Source: Nissolia schottii (lineage: Eukaryota > Streptophyta > Magnoliopsida > Fabales > Fabaceae). Taken from it: a DNA stretch of 64,000 nucleotides. The position numbers were made by a program, and so were the translations under genes. The notes under the pieces were generated by a model that saw only the letters and a program-made list of their open reading frames with translations, was not told where the DNA came from and ran no database searches. Location of the stretch: the NCBI GenBank assembly GCA_003254905.1, contig QANU01073503.1:1-64000 (forward strand), read 5' to 3'. Shown piece by piece: positions 52,792 through 64,000 of the stretch. Every line of letters starts with the position of its first letter. Position 1 is the stretch's first letter.

Positions 52792-53893
52792 CTGCTATAT
52801 TGATTCAAATAAAATTCAATATTCAAATGTAAAGCTTTTATTTTTTTTTCCTATTTTTAGGATTGGATCAGCAAAAGTTAGATGTAGACGTTAGTTTAAA
52901 ACTAATTCTGCTGTGGATACATACATGCAGATGCAATGCCATCTTTGATATTTGATTTACGTTTTTAGGAAGACAAGTCTTTTTTTTATTTGAATAAACT
53001 ATTACTTCAGTGGAGTTTGTTTAGATAAATTTCATATAAGAAGAAGAGTTTATTGTTTTTTCTTTCACGCATTGTTATCATGGCAAAGTATCATGTTATA
53101 TGGTATGTAATTCATGAATACTATGCCGTATTTCACTCTTAAGATATGTTTGGTTGGGAGTAAGAGGGAGGAGAAGCTTTGACGGGTGATGAGTATCATG
53201 AGTAATTATTGTCAAATATTAATTATCAAATATTAAATATTAATTTGTTCAATATTTTGTATTAGCTGCCTCACGTGCCATCCATTCGCCTTGGGCGCCT
53301 CTCACCTCGCTTTCATGCACTTCTATCCTTGTCGTGCATTGACCCCTCACCTCTATGTGGTTCGTGCTCGTGCTGTCCTCTGTTCATGCACCGCGACCTT
53401 AATCGCTAGCATTGCTCAACACGTTCCTTGATTAGCATCACCATCCTTGTGCATCTTCGCTCCACTCCCTTAGATCCGAAGCTCTTGTGGATGGGAGGTT
53501 GAAGACGGTGATCGTGTGCATCGAAGGCCTTGATTTTGTTTTGTTGCTCTTGTTGTGGTTAACACACTAAGAATTGTCTGAGTCTTTACCTTTTTCATGA
53601 AAAGAAGAGAGACCATGGAGTAAGGAGCGGGAGAAAGTGAGGAGGACAATGATGGGTCCAAGAGTTTATGGAGTACCATTGATTCCATAGAGCAATCACT
53701 TGTAATGGTAAAATAATGGTAAGTAGAATGAAAAAAAAAATTAACGGATATAACTTATCAACTTACACGCTTTAATAAAATAAAAAGAAAAATAGTGTTA
53801 TTTATAGAAGTGTGTTGGTTGAAAAGTTATGCAGAAGGGTAAGGAGTAATACCATCCCTTGTAAAAATAAAAGAAGTTCAAACTAGTTGATTC
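52792..53893. other. Intergenic region downstream of the CML gene
   Basis: It starts with the 3' UTR of CML. 53140-53830 contains a GC-richer stretch (53260-53470) bounded by TTTGGTTGGGAG (53150) and TTGGTTGAAAAG (53815). This could be a decayed transposon, but I cannot define inverted ends. No gene is seen. Confidence 0.35.
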
Positions 53894-53908
53894 ATATTCG
53901 AGTAAACC

Positions 53909-54067
53909 ACCAACGAGGGTTGGTTCAAATGGTAAGCGGCTTAGTATTGCTTAAGCAAGGTCCCGAGTTCGAGATCTTGTGTACGCAGTTATCCCTGCTG
54001 GGAGACTCATCTGCCATAGCTAGGTAGGCTAAGCCTTGGATACTGAGCAGGCAACCTGAAAAACAAA
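53909..54067 (+). mobile_element. tRNA-derived SINE
   Basis: A 159-bp element flanked by a perfect 15-bp target duplication ATATTCGAGTAAACC (53894-53908 and 54068-54082). Its head has pol III promoter-like boxes: TGGTTCAAATGG (A box, about 53930) and GAGTTCGAGATC (B box, about 53964). The tail is short and A-rich (AAAAACAAA). The perfect duplication indicates a fairly recent insertion. Confidence 0.93.
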
Positions 54068-54502
54068 ATATTCGAGTAAACCCATGTGCATCAAAATGTT
54101 CACCATACTTATCACTAATTTACTTATTTATCTTTTACTTGCTTTTTTAGTTTCATTTTAATCCTTTCTTCTTCTTTTTTTAAGCCTTTTCGTATAGCTA
54201 GTGCCTCTGAAATATTTGGGAATTCTCTGCTTTATATCTTCTGCCTTAGTTCTTCAAATTCCTTGTAATTTGTTATTATGTTGATGAATGAATATACAGT
54301 ATCCACCTTTAGAAAAATACAAAGTTAAAACATTTGTGGGCCCAGTTTTTTTGGGTTAGGTAATTGGTTGTCCCAGTTGTGTATCACAGGAAGCCCAACT
54401 CAAAATGAATTAGCCCACAAAAAGGGTAGTATGTTGGGTTTCGTCCCAAGTGAAAGAGTGCCTCGTGTAACATTAACAAGTCATTCCTCGGTTCAACTAG
54501 GA

Positions 54503-54750
54503 CTAGGATTGAACCCGTGCCTATGCACGAGAATTTTTGTATTGTAAAAATAAATTTAATTAAATGTATAAGATTTTTATTACATATATAAAATTTAATA
54601 TCAATAAAAATAAATAAATAATATATTAATACATAATTTATTAATTATTATACAATTTATGCAAATGTATATAACGCACTAATTTTGTCTTATTATGCGC
54701 TGTCCATCTAATGTTACGCAAAATGATTTGATGACTTAGCATATGAGAGA
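54503..54750 (-). mobile_element. Short non-autonomous Helitron, reverse orientation
   Basis: On the minus strand the end reads a hairpin TCGTGC-ATAG-GCACGG, then GTTCAATC and terminal CTAG (54506-54503), followed by T. This is the Helitron 3' structure. The body to the right is very AT-rich. A TC start at TCTCTCATATGC (minus strand, near 54750) is a plausible 5' end but is not proven. Confidence 0.6.
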
Positions 54751-54759
54751 GAGCGCATT

Positions 54760-54816
54760 CCAGCTTCATCATCTTCTTCAACTATTAACACCCAAAATTC
54801 TCTGCTTCCTACTCTG
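54760..54816 (+). other. Possible 5' UTR exon of the NAA60 gene
   Basis: A CT-rich leader-like stretch ends at a strong donor (CTG|GTACGT). A possible acceptor GATGTAG lies at 54975. The region to 55918 has no competing gene. This is inference from splice signals only. Confidence 0.3.
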
Positions 54817-55918
54817 GTACGTACGTGCCCCTTTCTCACTTGACTTTTTTCGAATTCCTTCGTTTTCCATCTCTCTCTGTTACCCTCTTCGTTTTTTTTT
54901 TGATCTCCTCTAACTAACTAACTAATTATGCTGTTATCATTTCCACAATAACGTGATTGCGATTCACGATGTAGGTTTTGAGAGGAATTGCTCTCCGAAT
55001 CTGATCTTTACTGGTTTGGATCTCTCTCTATCTATGTATGTGACTCTCCTTTCTTCGTTTATACTTTTGCTACTGTCGCTGTTATTGTTATGGTGACCGT
55101 GTTCTCCTTTAATTACTGTAAGTCCTTTTTTTATCTGTTTGTGAATTGTAAATTTGTGATTTTTATTCTGGAAATGAATTTTGAAACTCTCAGCTTATAT
55201 TCCAATAACTGATGGGACTGGTCCAAAATCAATTTTTGCCCATTTAGAAGTGAAAGTTTTTTTTTTTGTTTTTTTGTTTTTTTTTTTTTTTTAAACTTTT
55301 AAGAGCCCCTGCAACTGATTCTGGAACTTCTTAACGGAAATTTAAGCACATTTGCGTACAAGGGTCAGGATTTTTACATTATTGCGATTTGTAGAAATTG
55401 GGCGACTCTATTGCCTTGTATGAGAAGTAACTAGGCTCATTGAAGAAAGTGAATTTTTGGCTATGATGGGTTTTGACTTAGAGGGAATGGAGAACTTAAT
55501 GATAACCCTGCAATTTTTTAATTTTCTTTTGCTTTTAGGAGGATTCCTTGTATGTTGTACCTTTCTTTTGCCTTCCTCTTCAGCTTGTTAGTTCTTTACT
55601 TCGTAACAAAACCTAGTTCCGTTATGTTGGCTTGCTTGATTAAGAATCCATTGAAGATTTGAGCCACAATTTGCAAATATGCATTTGTTTTCTTCATCTT
55701 TTGCTTTGGCATGTATACTATTTCTAATTTCTAATTCTAATTCTAATTGCTCAGATACTATATTAATGAAGAATTTGAAACCCATGTTGGATATGCAGTA
55801 ATAGCAAGCATTCAATGGCATTTGTCATTGTTGTAGAGTAAATGGAGGGAGAAGTGGTTGCTAGGATATCAGATATTTTCTGGAGATTAAGTTTAAAAGA
55901 AGAAAAAAAAAACCCTCA

Positions 55919-58024
55919 ATGGTAGACCCGAAAGTGTCTAATCAGCCAAAAATAAGCTACAGGCCTATACGACCTCCTGACCTTGACACTTTAGAGCATA
56001 TCCATGGCAAACTGTTTCCCATCAGGTGAGATCGTGAAGCTGTTTCATTGCTTTGCTTTAAGTATGGGCCCTTTTACATTGTGTCTACTTAAAAATCTTG
56101 TCAATTTTCAGGTACGAACCTGCTTTTTTCCAGGATGTGGTAAATGGACGTGACATCGTGTCATGGGGTGCTGTGGACTCTAGTAGGCCAGATGGGCAAC
56201 GTGATGAACTCATTGGATTTGTGACAGCACGGGTTGTTCTTGCAAAAGAAAGTGAGGTTGGTCCTTTTGTCTGATTACTTCAAGCAGTGTTAATAAAAAG
56301 TTGGTTGTGCATCACTGCTAGAACTTGAGATTGAAAGAGAAGCTGTGATATGTTGTTACGTGTTCTAATAATTTATAGCAAGGTATCATTCATATGGAAA
56401 GTGTGGTTATTTATTGCTTTGAGCAAATTTTGGCTACTTTAAAGGAGAATGTTATGTAGCAAACTGTTATTGGAAAAATTATCCAGGTTCCAGGATGCAT
56501 TAAATCAATCTTCTTAAAGCAAATAGAATGAGTACTAGTACATGCCATGGTTACACACCAAGGCAAACTTGATGAAAAAGGTTAGTGCTTAAAATCTGTA
56601 GTCTGATTCAACCCATCATTTTGGTCCCAAGATAGACTTGATGTAGCTAGTATTGTAATCCTCAATATTCATAGTCTGATTAGGTGGCTTTATTATTTTA
56701 TTAGTCTTCTTCTATTAACCATTGGATAACGGCTTAACAATATTAAGTTTGCTATAAATATGTACAAACTATCCCAGTGGATAGGCCCTTCTTAATATAC
56801 AAAGTTTTTGAAAGCCTGTATTTTTGCTGATAATTGTGATTTTTTTCTTCTGATGAATATTATTCTTGTAGATAGTGGATATGCTTGGATATGAGTCGAC
56901 TAAATCAGATCAAACTTTAGTTTACATTCTGACGCTTGGAGTATTGGATACATATAGGAATCTGGGAATAGGTAGGAGTTTGTATCTCGCTTTAATATTG
57001 TTGGATTTTTATATGAGAAATGATAGAATGATAATTATTTGGAACAACTTTGGGACAATTACACTCATGGTAGATTAGTAGACCCATTGTAAACCCCACA
57101 CCTATGTAAGTATGATTGTCCCAAAGTTGTCTGTCACCATAGCATTACTCTTTTTGTATGTATAATTGGTAGATTGGCAGTCTAATTTGTGCCTCATCTG
57201 CAGCTTCCTCTCTGATTAGGGAGGTCATAAAATATGCTTCAAGTATTCCAACATGCCGAGCTGTTTACTTGCATGTAATTTCTTACAATAACCCTGCAAT
57301 CTATTTGTACAAGAAAATGTCTTTCAAGTGCATAAGAAGGCTGCAGGGATTTTATTTAATCAACGGCCAACATTATGATTCATACTTATTCCTGTACTAT
57401 GTAAATGGGGGACGATCTCCTTGCTCACCATTGTAAGTACAAAATACCTTATGCCTTCGCTTGCTTAATCAAATTAGGTGAAACAGTAGGGGTCTTCAGT
57501 AGTCTTTGTTGATATATACTTTTGACTTAATGTATGAAAGATATTTCATTTCGCACATAATGAAACCCCTATACCAACAAAGACTAGACTGCATTAGATG
57601 TTATTTGGGTATATTTTATAGTTTTCATGGTACAATTGCAAAAATTGATCATAGACTGATTTGTTAAATTTTAATATATTGATGTATTATATGCTACACC
57701 TGCTAACTTATTTTTTGTTTCCCACTTATGTGGACTTTTGTATCATTCATCGTGTATGTATGCCACATGCATATCTTTTTGCACATTTATTTAATCATAT
57801 TCAAGAACTTAACTTCCATTTCGCATTTCAGAGAGCTTCTCGCTGCATTAGTAAGCTACATGAGGAGTGGCTTTAAGTTGGTGGCTGCAAGCCTATGCAA
57901 GAGTGAGGACAGGAAGGTCTCAAGGCGGGCAAAGTGTAAAGAAAGCCTCTCTCTTGTAGCGCTGCCACATAACAGCAAGAGAAACAGCCTCGCAGTCGAG
58001 TGTACTGGATATGATTGTGTTTAG
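55919..58024 (+). CDS. NAA60: N-alpha-acetyltransferase NAA60-type (GNAT family)
   Basis: This should acetylate N-termini of proteins, in plants mainly at the plasma membrane or, in animals, the Golgi. Exons 55919-56025, 56112-56256, 56872-56971, 57204-57432 and 57832-58024 sum to 774 nt, 257 residues. The GNAT fold covers about residues 14-190. It starts with ISYRPIRPPDLDTLEHIH. The acetyl-CoA motif RNLGIA follows LGVLDTY, split by the intron at 56972, and AVYLHVISYNNPAIYLYKKM contains the conserved core. The C-terminal tail is basic with hydrophobic residues (SYMRSGFKLVAASL), fitting membrane attachment. The third intron carries a MITE. Relatives in Arabidopsis include At5g16800 and MCC1 (At3g02980), recalled from memory. 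Confidence 0.93.
57015..57150. mobile_element. Mutator-type MITE in an NAA60 intron
   Basis: A 136-bp element with inverted ends. The inner part AACTTTGGGACAAT (left) is mirrored by ATTGTCCCAAAGTT (right), and the outer parts begin GAGAAATGATAG and, reverse-complemented, GAGTAATGCTATG. It is flanked by 9-bp direct repeats TTTTTATAT (57006-57014) and TTTTTGTAT (57151-57159), one mismatch, the length expected for Mutator-like elements. Confidence 0.8.
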
Positions 58025-58611
58025 TTTTCATATTTATTTTTAATTTTTAATCTTTATCTTTCATATTATTACCTCTATCATTCAACCCCACTCTTGATTC
58101 CTTGTAGAAAGGTTGTATAGAAACCGAAAATAATACTTAATGCAACTACCATGACTCTTGTGATTCTGTTGAACAATTGTGATTATCAATTGCATACAAT
58201 ATACAGTAGTTTATTGATCACCTACAGCTTTATGGAAATTAACTTAAATGAGAAACGTGCTAGAGATAGAAACATAAATAAAGTTAGAGTACTATATTTT
58301 AGCTTTTAAAAAAAGTCTGCACGAAGTTAAGGTGCGAAGCAATTAGGCAAAATAGAGGAACCATCGGTAAAATATAGATCTCACTTTAAGCATTGGTAAC
58401 TAGTCCAAAAATTGGCATCTCAAGATGGAATGGAATTCTAACTTCTAATGACTCAAATTCTCTAACAACTCAGACTTGCCTACCTTTATTTTTGGTATCT
58501 AATGTCCAAAAAGTAAACCAGATATAACTATATGACTGTTACCTGGTTTTGGAGTCAATAACTCCATACACAACTTAAGCTTATTCCTACGTTCCTATGT
58601 AACATATTACT
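58025..58611. other. 3' flank shared by the convergent NAA60 and CHX genes
   Basis: AT-rich DNA between two converging genes, presumably their 3' UTRs. No repeat or gene is seen. Confidence 0.5.
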
Positions 58612-61600
58612 CTACGGAGCCGCATGCATTGGTGTGTCTGGCATATTAGAGTAATCAGAAACCTCCATCACCAATGGGTGAATGTCTGACTTGAAATCAT
58701 ATTGCTGAAACACTATAACTGACGCAGTAGTGGAGAACTCGGAAGAAGCCAAGTAGCTTCCAACAGGACCAAGCTCAGGGCAATCACTTCTGACCACCAA
58801 AGGTGCTACCGGTGGCATTCTACCCACCAAAACCAGATTGCTCTTAGTCCTTTCCCTCAATGCAGCTACAACATCATCTTTGCTTTCCACCAACCTTTCC
58901 TCATACACCATGGCCCCCTCACTCTTGCTGCACACGCCCAAAAAATCAGACCAAAGCTGCTCATCCTCTTGCTTCTCTTCATCACTGGTTTGTCCATCAG
59001 AGACATTTATCACCTTCACGTCCTGGCTTGCTGTCACGGCAACCAGCTTGGCGCCGAAGGTAAATGTCTTCCCGGGCGGAGTCACAAATTTGACAACCGT
59101 GACCAAAATCCCCGGGTGTTCGGCCAATCTCATCCCATAGGCGAGCGCTTCTCGGTCATCACGCCCTCCAAAGAAGGCCACCATCACAGTGTAGGACACA
59201 TCACTAGCTTGGACATGGGTTGTCCCTCCAAAGCCGCGGTCAACCAAGATTCCCACCGAGCAAGGAGCATGTCTAAGCACAAGCTCATTCACCACACGGA
59301 ATGAGTGTCCCAGTGACTCCATAGTTCCATCGACACGCTGGCGTTTGTGGAATGGGAGGAGGATCATCGCTGTGCGCTTTTGGTGTGCGCTAGCACAAAT
59401 ATCCTCATGGATGTTGCTTAGTGCAGATATTGCTGTCATGGGACGAACATTGACAGTACTTAGCTGTCCATAAGCCTGGAATGCAATGATCATGTTATCT
59501 TTGTCTTCATGGATTTTGTTCCAAAAGGGTAGGCCATTGTTGCGCGCCTTATGAACCATTGTGATGGCCGAAGGCCTCTCTGAGAGTTCCATCAAGTGCA
59601 TGGCATATATGCAAAGCTTGCCTCGCTTTCTGGTTCCTCGGGAAGACTCTATTAGGTTGATCAAGGAAGGGATGTTGCGGTTGCTGTGGAAGCAGGCTAG
59701 CACACGAAGCTCTGTGTCGGGATCTTTGCGCTGGATCGTTTTGTGCTTGTAAGGCACTCCCCTTCGAGCTGGCTTGTACACTGCCATCACTATTGGAGTG
59801 GTGATGAAGGTGGTGAACAATGCCATTAGAACACAAATTGCAAATGCCTGGTCGTTCAGTACCTTCATTTGCAAGAAATATGATTGATGAGCATCAAACT
59901 GAATGGAAAATACCAATCTTCTACAACCACTAGTGAGAAGTTGCTTCTGCTAATTAATAGACACCATATGTGCGAGAAAAGTCTTTGTGAGTCAAATACT
60001 TGTTTTTCTTACGGAAAATGCTTGAAAGTTAGAAATTTTGATAGAATCTAGTTGTCAGAGTGATGTGATATGATTATTGACTCTTTGATTGAATAAGTGC
60101 GTCATACCATTTTATTTCATCCAACAACTACCATGGTTTTTGTCATAGATTCTGGTAATATTTTTTTGACTGTGTAACGTTATTGTTTTCATGATTAACA
60201 AACAGTATATAAAAATAGAAGATACCTTGCGATCCTTGCCGATGTTGAGGACAATGAGCTCCACCAAGCCCTTGGTGTTCATGAGAAATCCAAGGGCCAG
60301 GGCTTCTCTAAAAGGCACTTTACACAGCATTGAAACAGTAAATGTGCCAACTATCTTCCCAAAGCAAGCAGTGAATATAACAAGCATAAGCAAACCCCAA
60401 GAAGCTGCACCTCTTATGGTTGCCACATCAGTCTTCAACCCACTGGACACAAAATACAGTGGCAAGAAGAGGCCCGTCACAATGTCCTCTATCTTATCAG
60501 TCAATTCCCCAGCAAAGGGTCCATCCTTGGGAACAATTATGCCAACAACAAAGGCACCAAAGAGAGCATGAATTCCAATTGTGTCAGTGGCAAAGCTGCA
60601 AGCCAGGACAATTGTCAAGGTGAAACATATGTAGGTCTCCTTCACCGGCTCGCCCTCGGGGGAGCGCTTGGCCATATAGGCGAGCAAAGGCCTAACGGCA
60701 AACACAGCGAAGACGATAAAAGCAGCGCCACAAAGCAGGACCCAGACGGAGATGAGCGGTGTTGTGTTGGAGCCAGAGAGGGCTATGGCAAGGGCAAGGA
60801 GTATCCATGCTGCAACATCATTGACAGCTGCAGCAGACATTGCTATCCGGCCGACATCAGTTGTGAGGAGTTTGAGCTCGGCCAGAATTCGCGCGAGGAC
60901 AGGGAAAGCAGTGATAGAGAGCGCCACACCCATGAAGACAAGAAATGGTAAATGATCAGCGCCTTTGGATACGGTGGCTTGCAGCGCGAATGATGTTCCA
61001 ATGCCAAGGACAAAAGGGAATGTGATACCGGCTAGGGCAATGCATAAGGCCTTTTTACCGGTTTTTTTCAACGAGCGCATGTCAAGCTCAAGGCCAACTA
61101 GGAACAAGAAGAACAGAAGGCCAACATTGGCCATTGTGTCAAGGACAGTTAAACTTCTCTTGGGGAAAATTGTGTTAAGGAATGTATGGTTTCTCCCAAT
61201 TGCTGATGGTCCAAGTAGTATTCCACCCTGCATTCGATTTTTTCATTGCAGCATGAATCCAAACTCGCGTTACAAAAAGAAATGTTATTGTACATCATCG
61301 AGAGAGACACGAAACATTTGATGATGGAAGGTGGGAGACTCTGTCTCTTTGTGTAACTCGATGTCAACTTTTAATGTACAAACATTGCCTAAAGAAAAAT
61401 CGATCATGATTTGGAGGGTTTTGAGTATGACACAGGTGAAAGCAGGACAGTGATATGCAGAAAAAACCAATCTTCAATCATCAAGTTTCAAAGGCAATGA
61501 AGGTATTGGTTGATCAAATAAAGAGAAAAAGAAAGCAATGGAGGGTCTAATTAATTCCTATTCTTATGATGTGTTATTATCAAATAAGAAATAATAGAAA

Positions 61601-61801
61601 ACTTACAATGACTTCTGCAATCACTCTAGGTTGTCTGAGAGGCTTGAGAATGAATGCAAGGAATCTGGTGAATGAAACCACCAAACATATCTGAACAATC
61701 AACAGAGGTAATGCAAAATCCAAAGGGTTTTCATGTTGGAAAGCACCATTCGAGGTAGCCTTCATTGGTGGTGGACATGTTGAAGCATTAGGAGTGGCCA
61801 T
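58612..61801 (-). CDS. CHX18: Cation/H+ antiporter, CHX18-type
   Basis: A monovalent cation/proton exchanger of the CPA2 family, expected on endomembranes or the plasma membrane. Three exons (61801-61607, 61227-60226, 59862-58612) give 815 residues, the usual CHX length. The N-terminus [19 protein letters not shown] closely resembles Arabidopsis CHX18. The exchanger domain spans about residues 25-440 with around twelve membrane segments. It includes [20 protein letters not shown]171 in [20 protein letters not shown], and N201-D202 in [11 protein letters not shown], a position shown to be essential in CHX17 as I recall. The cytosolic C-terminal half has two USP-like repeats, with [21 protein letters not shown] and the conserved [14 protein letters not shown]. 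No lesion is seen. The gene converges on NAA60. Confidence 0.96.
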
Positions 61802-63521
61802 GTTTCAATGAGAGAGCTTCTCTTATGAGCTTTTTCTCATATATATGCTCTACACATATAAGGAAATGGACACATTGCAACAATGGGGAAACAAACTTGC
61901 TAATTATGGTAAGCTTGACGCAGAGATAATTAAGTGAAAAAAATTATTTGTGAACACATACTAACGCAAATTCTGCTAGATGGTGATTGGTGAAAGACCA
62001 AAGTCAATGAATTAATGAAGCTTTGAGCTTTTTGTTCATGGTACTATATATAGTATATTGTTACTCTAGTTACTGTGTTTGTGACACAAGGACAAGGGCC
62101 AATTTCTTTTTGTTTAGAAAATATATTTATTATTTTTAGGAAACGTGAAAAAAAATTGGATTTGTTTCACAAACATGGAAAATAAACATTGTGTGGCAGA
62201 AATAATCTATAAGGCAGGTTCTTTGTTGTGCTAGGGCATTATAACATCCCACTATAAAAATATATATATAATTTAGCATTCTATCAATTTAAAAATTATA
62301 TATTAAAAGATGAAATTGATAACACTTACGTATTTGAAAAGTAAAACTTAGTTAACGTTTCTGCAAAAGAAAACAAACAAACAAAGGAATCTTTCTAAAA
62401 GAAAAGAAGATAAAGAGCATAATCATAAAAATAATACATGACATACTATCATTGTTATCGGTACTATATTTTTATAGACATTTTTTAAAGGATATGTTTT
62501 TGACGTCATTATAACATTGACGAAGGAAGAAAAAAAAGTTTAAAATCTTTTTTTTTCTTCATAATTATACTTAAATAATCACTTTAGTTTCACATGTTTT
62601 AAAGTTTTAAATTTAGTCACCAATTTTTTAAAATGAATTAATTTAATCATTTTTTATATTTAAATACATTTAAACAGTGAGATTAAACACATTTAAAAAA
62701 TGCGATTTAATGTAAAAAAAGAATCAAATTAAACTCATTTTAAGAAATAGAAAATCAAATTGAACACTAAAAAAATACGGGACCAAAATTATTATTTGAA
62801 TATAAGTATAGAAAAAGAGTTTTACCAAACAAAAAAACAATTAATGAAACTCACTCTCAACCAATTTTTAAATAGCACCTACTAAAAATGTACAATAAAA
62901 AAAAATTTATAAAATTGATCCAGCATAACAATTGATGGAATAAAAAGCTAAAATATAAAGTCCAATCCTTAAGTAGTCCATGGATGGGAATGAAATTATT
63001 TTTAAATATTTTAATACATAAAGGCAGCGTTCGATAAGTGTTGTTTTAGAATAGAAAAATATGGAAAGAGATACATATCTCTTTTGTTCCTCCATTTTAG
63101 AAGTACAACTAGTAAAGATGCGTTTATTGTGTCTCCGATATCTCTTTTATATTTTTCATTTTTAGATGTATAAAATTTAGTTAAAAAATTATTTTAAGAC
63201 AAAGACAATTTTATGTTTGTATCTCCTCTATTCTTCGTTGTCTCGCGTGCACTGCAAAAAAAGGACTTTCAATCCTTGTTAGGCTCGCCACTCTTCCTAA
63301 ACCACAAAAAAAATAAATAATAATAATAATAAATATTTTATTTGTAATATGAAAGGAATCCTATGAAGCTAACTTTAGCAATTAGCACAAAACTTAAGCC
63401 TGCAAAATTTGTCCTCACATACACTCTTACATCTAATTATATATATTTCTGTGTTGTGTTCATACTTCATAGACACAAAAATACATACACTATTTGCATT
63501 ATTTTCAAGGTAGAGGAGAAG
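61802..63521. other. Intergenic region between the CHX and Bet v I-like genes
   Basis: AT-rich DNA. The CHX promoter lies at its left (TATATATAG near 62046 on the plus strand). 62560-62800 is A/T-rich with repeated AAATTTAAT-like phrases, probably an old transposon remnant. TTATATATAT near 63436 is a plausible TATA element for the last gene. No other gene is seen. Confidence 0.45.
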
Positions 63522-64000
63522 ATGTTTGGGAAACTTGAGCATGGGCTAGAGATGCAAGTGCCAGCTTGTGAGGTTTGGGATCTGTTTGGCACAATTGAGA
63601 TTGGAAAGCTTGTTGAGAAAGAGCTTCCACAAGTGTTTCAGAAGGTGGAGCTAATAGAAGGAGATGGAGGTCTTGGCACCGTCCTCAAACTAACATTTAC
63701 TCCTGGTAGGTACACATATATACTTCATTTTTCAACGGTAGAAAAGTAATTTTAATGAATTTATTAGAATCGAACACTTGATTTTAGTAATTTTAATACC
63801 ATCTTAAAAATCATCTATCTCAATTTTATTTTTTTTAGATAATTAATTTGAAAACACATCTAACTTTGACTTAGTATTTTATCTTTTTGCTCACATATTT
63901 ATCTTTTTTTTTATGTGATTAATAGCTAGCATGGATTAATTGCTTTCATTGGAAATTCACTAGCTAAATAAAACACAGGATGCAAGGTATTAGAAGAAAA
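63522..64000 (+). CDS. Bet v I / norcoclaurine synthase-like protein, first exon only
   Basis: A member of the PR-10/Bet v I ligand-binding family, nearest in appearance to S-norcoclaurine synthase-like or phytohormone-binding members. Exon 1 runs from the ATG at 63522 to 63705: MFGKLEHGLEMQVPACEVWD, then IGKLVEKELPQVFQKVELIEGDGGLGTVLKLTFTPG. The intron begins GTAGGT just after PG, the position usual for this family. GDGGLGT is the family's phosphate-loop-like GxGGxG motif. The second exon lies beyond the window, so length and activity cannot be judged. A longer frame starting at 63363 includes upstream non-coding sequence and is not preferred. Confidence 0.85.

Overview
The window is nuclear DNA from a flowering plant, a eudicot and probably a legume. 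The species cannot be fixed from sequence alone. The evidence is the many short exons with GT-AG introns, the AT-rich intergenic DNA, Ty1/copia and Ty3/gypsy-like LTR sequences, SINEs, MITEs, Helitron and CACTA ends, and protein families specific to plants. One assembly gap (265 Ns, 14513-14777) falls inside a gene.

Layout. 1-5527 holds a transposon-like repeat, a decayed CC-NB-LRR resistance gene (1524-4241) and featureless DNA. 5528-11901 is a structurally complete but mutated copia element on the minus strand. It has 5-bp target duplications and appears to carry a piece of a host Nicalin-like gene in its leader. 13322-19138 is a GTG1/COLD1-type membrane protein gene with one exon lost in the gap. 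23372-29292 encodes an AIPP2-like PHD-finger chromatin protein. 31733-33616 encodes a small plastid-targeted membrane protein. 33790-46300 is a repeat-rich block. It contains LTR debris with a cluster of palindromic 16-mers, long arrays of a roughly 170-180 bp repeat that reverse orientation near 45085, and intron-containing fragments of two host genes (a ribose-5-phosphate isomerase-like gene and a TWD40-2-like WD40 gene). A CACTA terminus, a Helitron terminus and LTR pieces lie among them. 47689-50086 (minus) is a class A1 heat-stress transcription factor, 52348-52791 an intronless calmodulin-like protein, 55919-58024 an NAA60-type N-acetyltransferase, 58612-61801 (minus) a CHX18-type cation/H+ antiporter, and 63522 to the end the first exon of a Bet v I-like gene.

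Most intact genes were checked by exon phase: the summed exon lengths of the plastid protein, NAA60 and the main part of the AIPP2-like gene are divisible by three, and the visible GTG exons join in consistent phase. The intact genes do not form a pathway. From memory, AIPP2, an NAA60-type acetyltransferase and an HSFA1 gene also lie near each other in Arabidopsis on chromosomes 3 and 5, so part of this window may be an old conserved block that later accumulated transposons. The most unusual content is the gene-fragment and repeat mosaic at 35.7-46.3 kb and the apparent Nicalin capture by the copia element.
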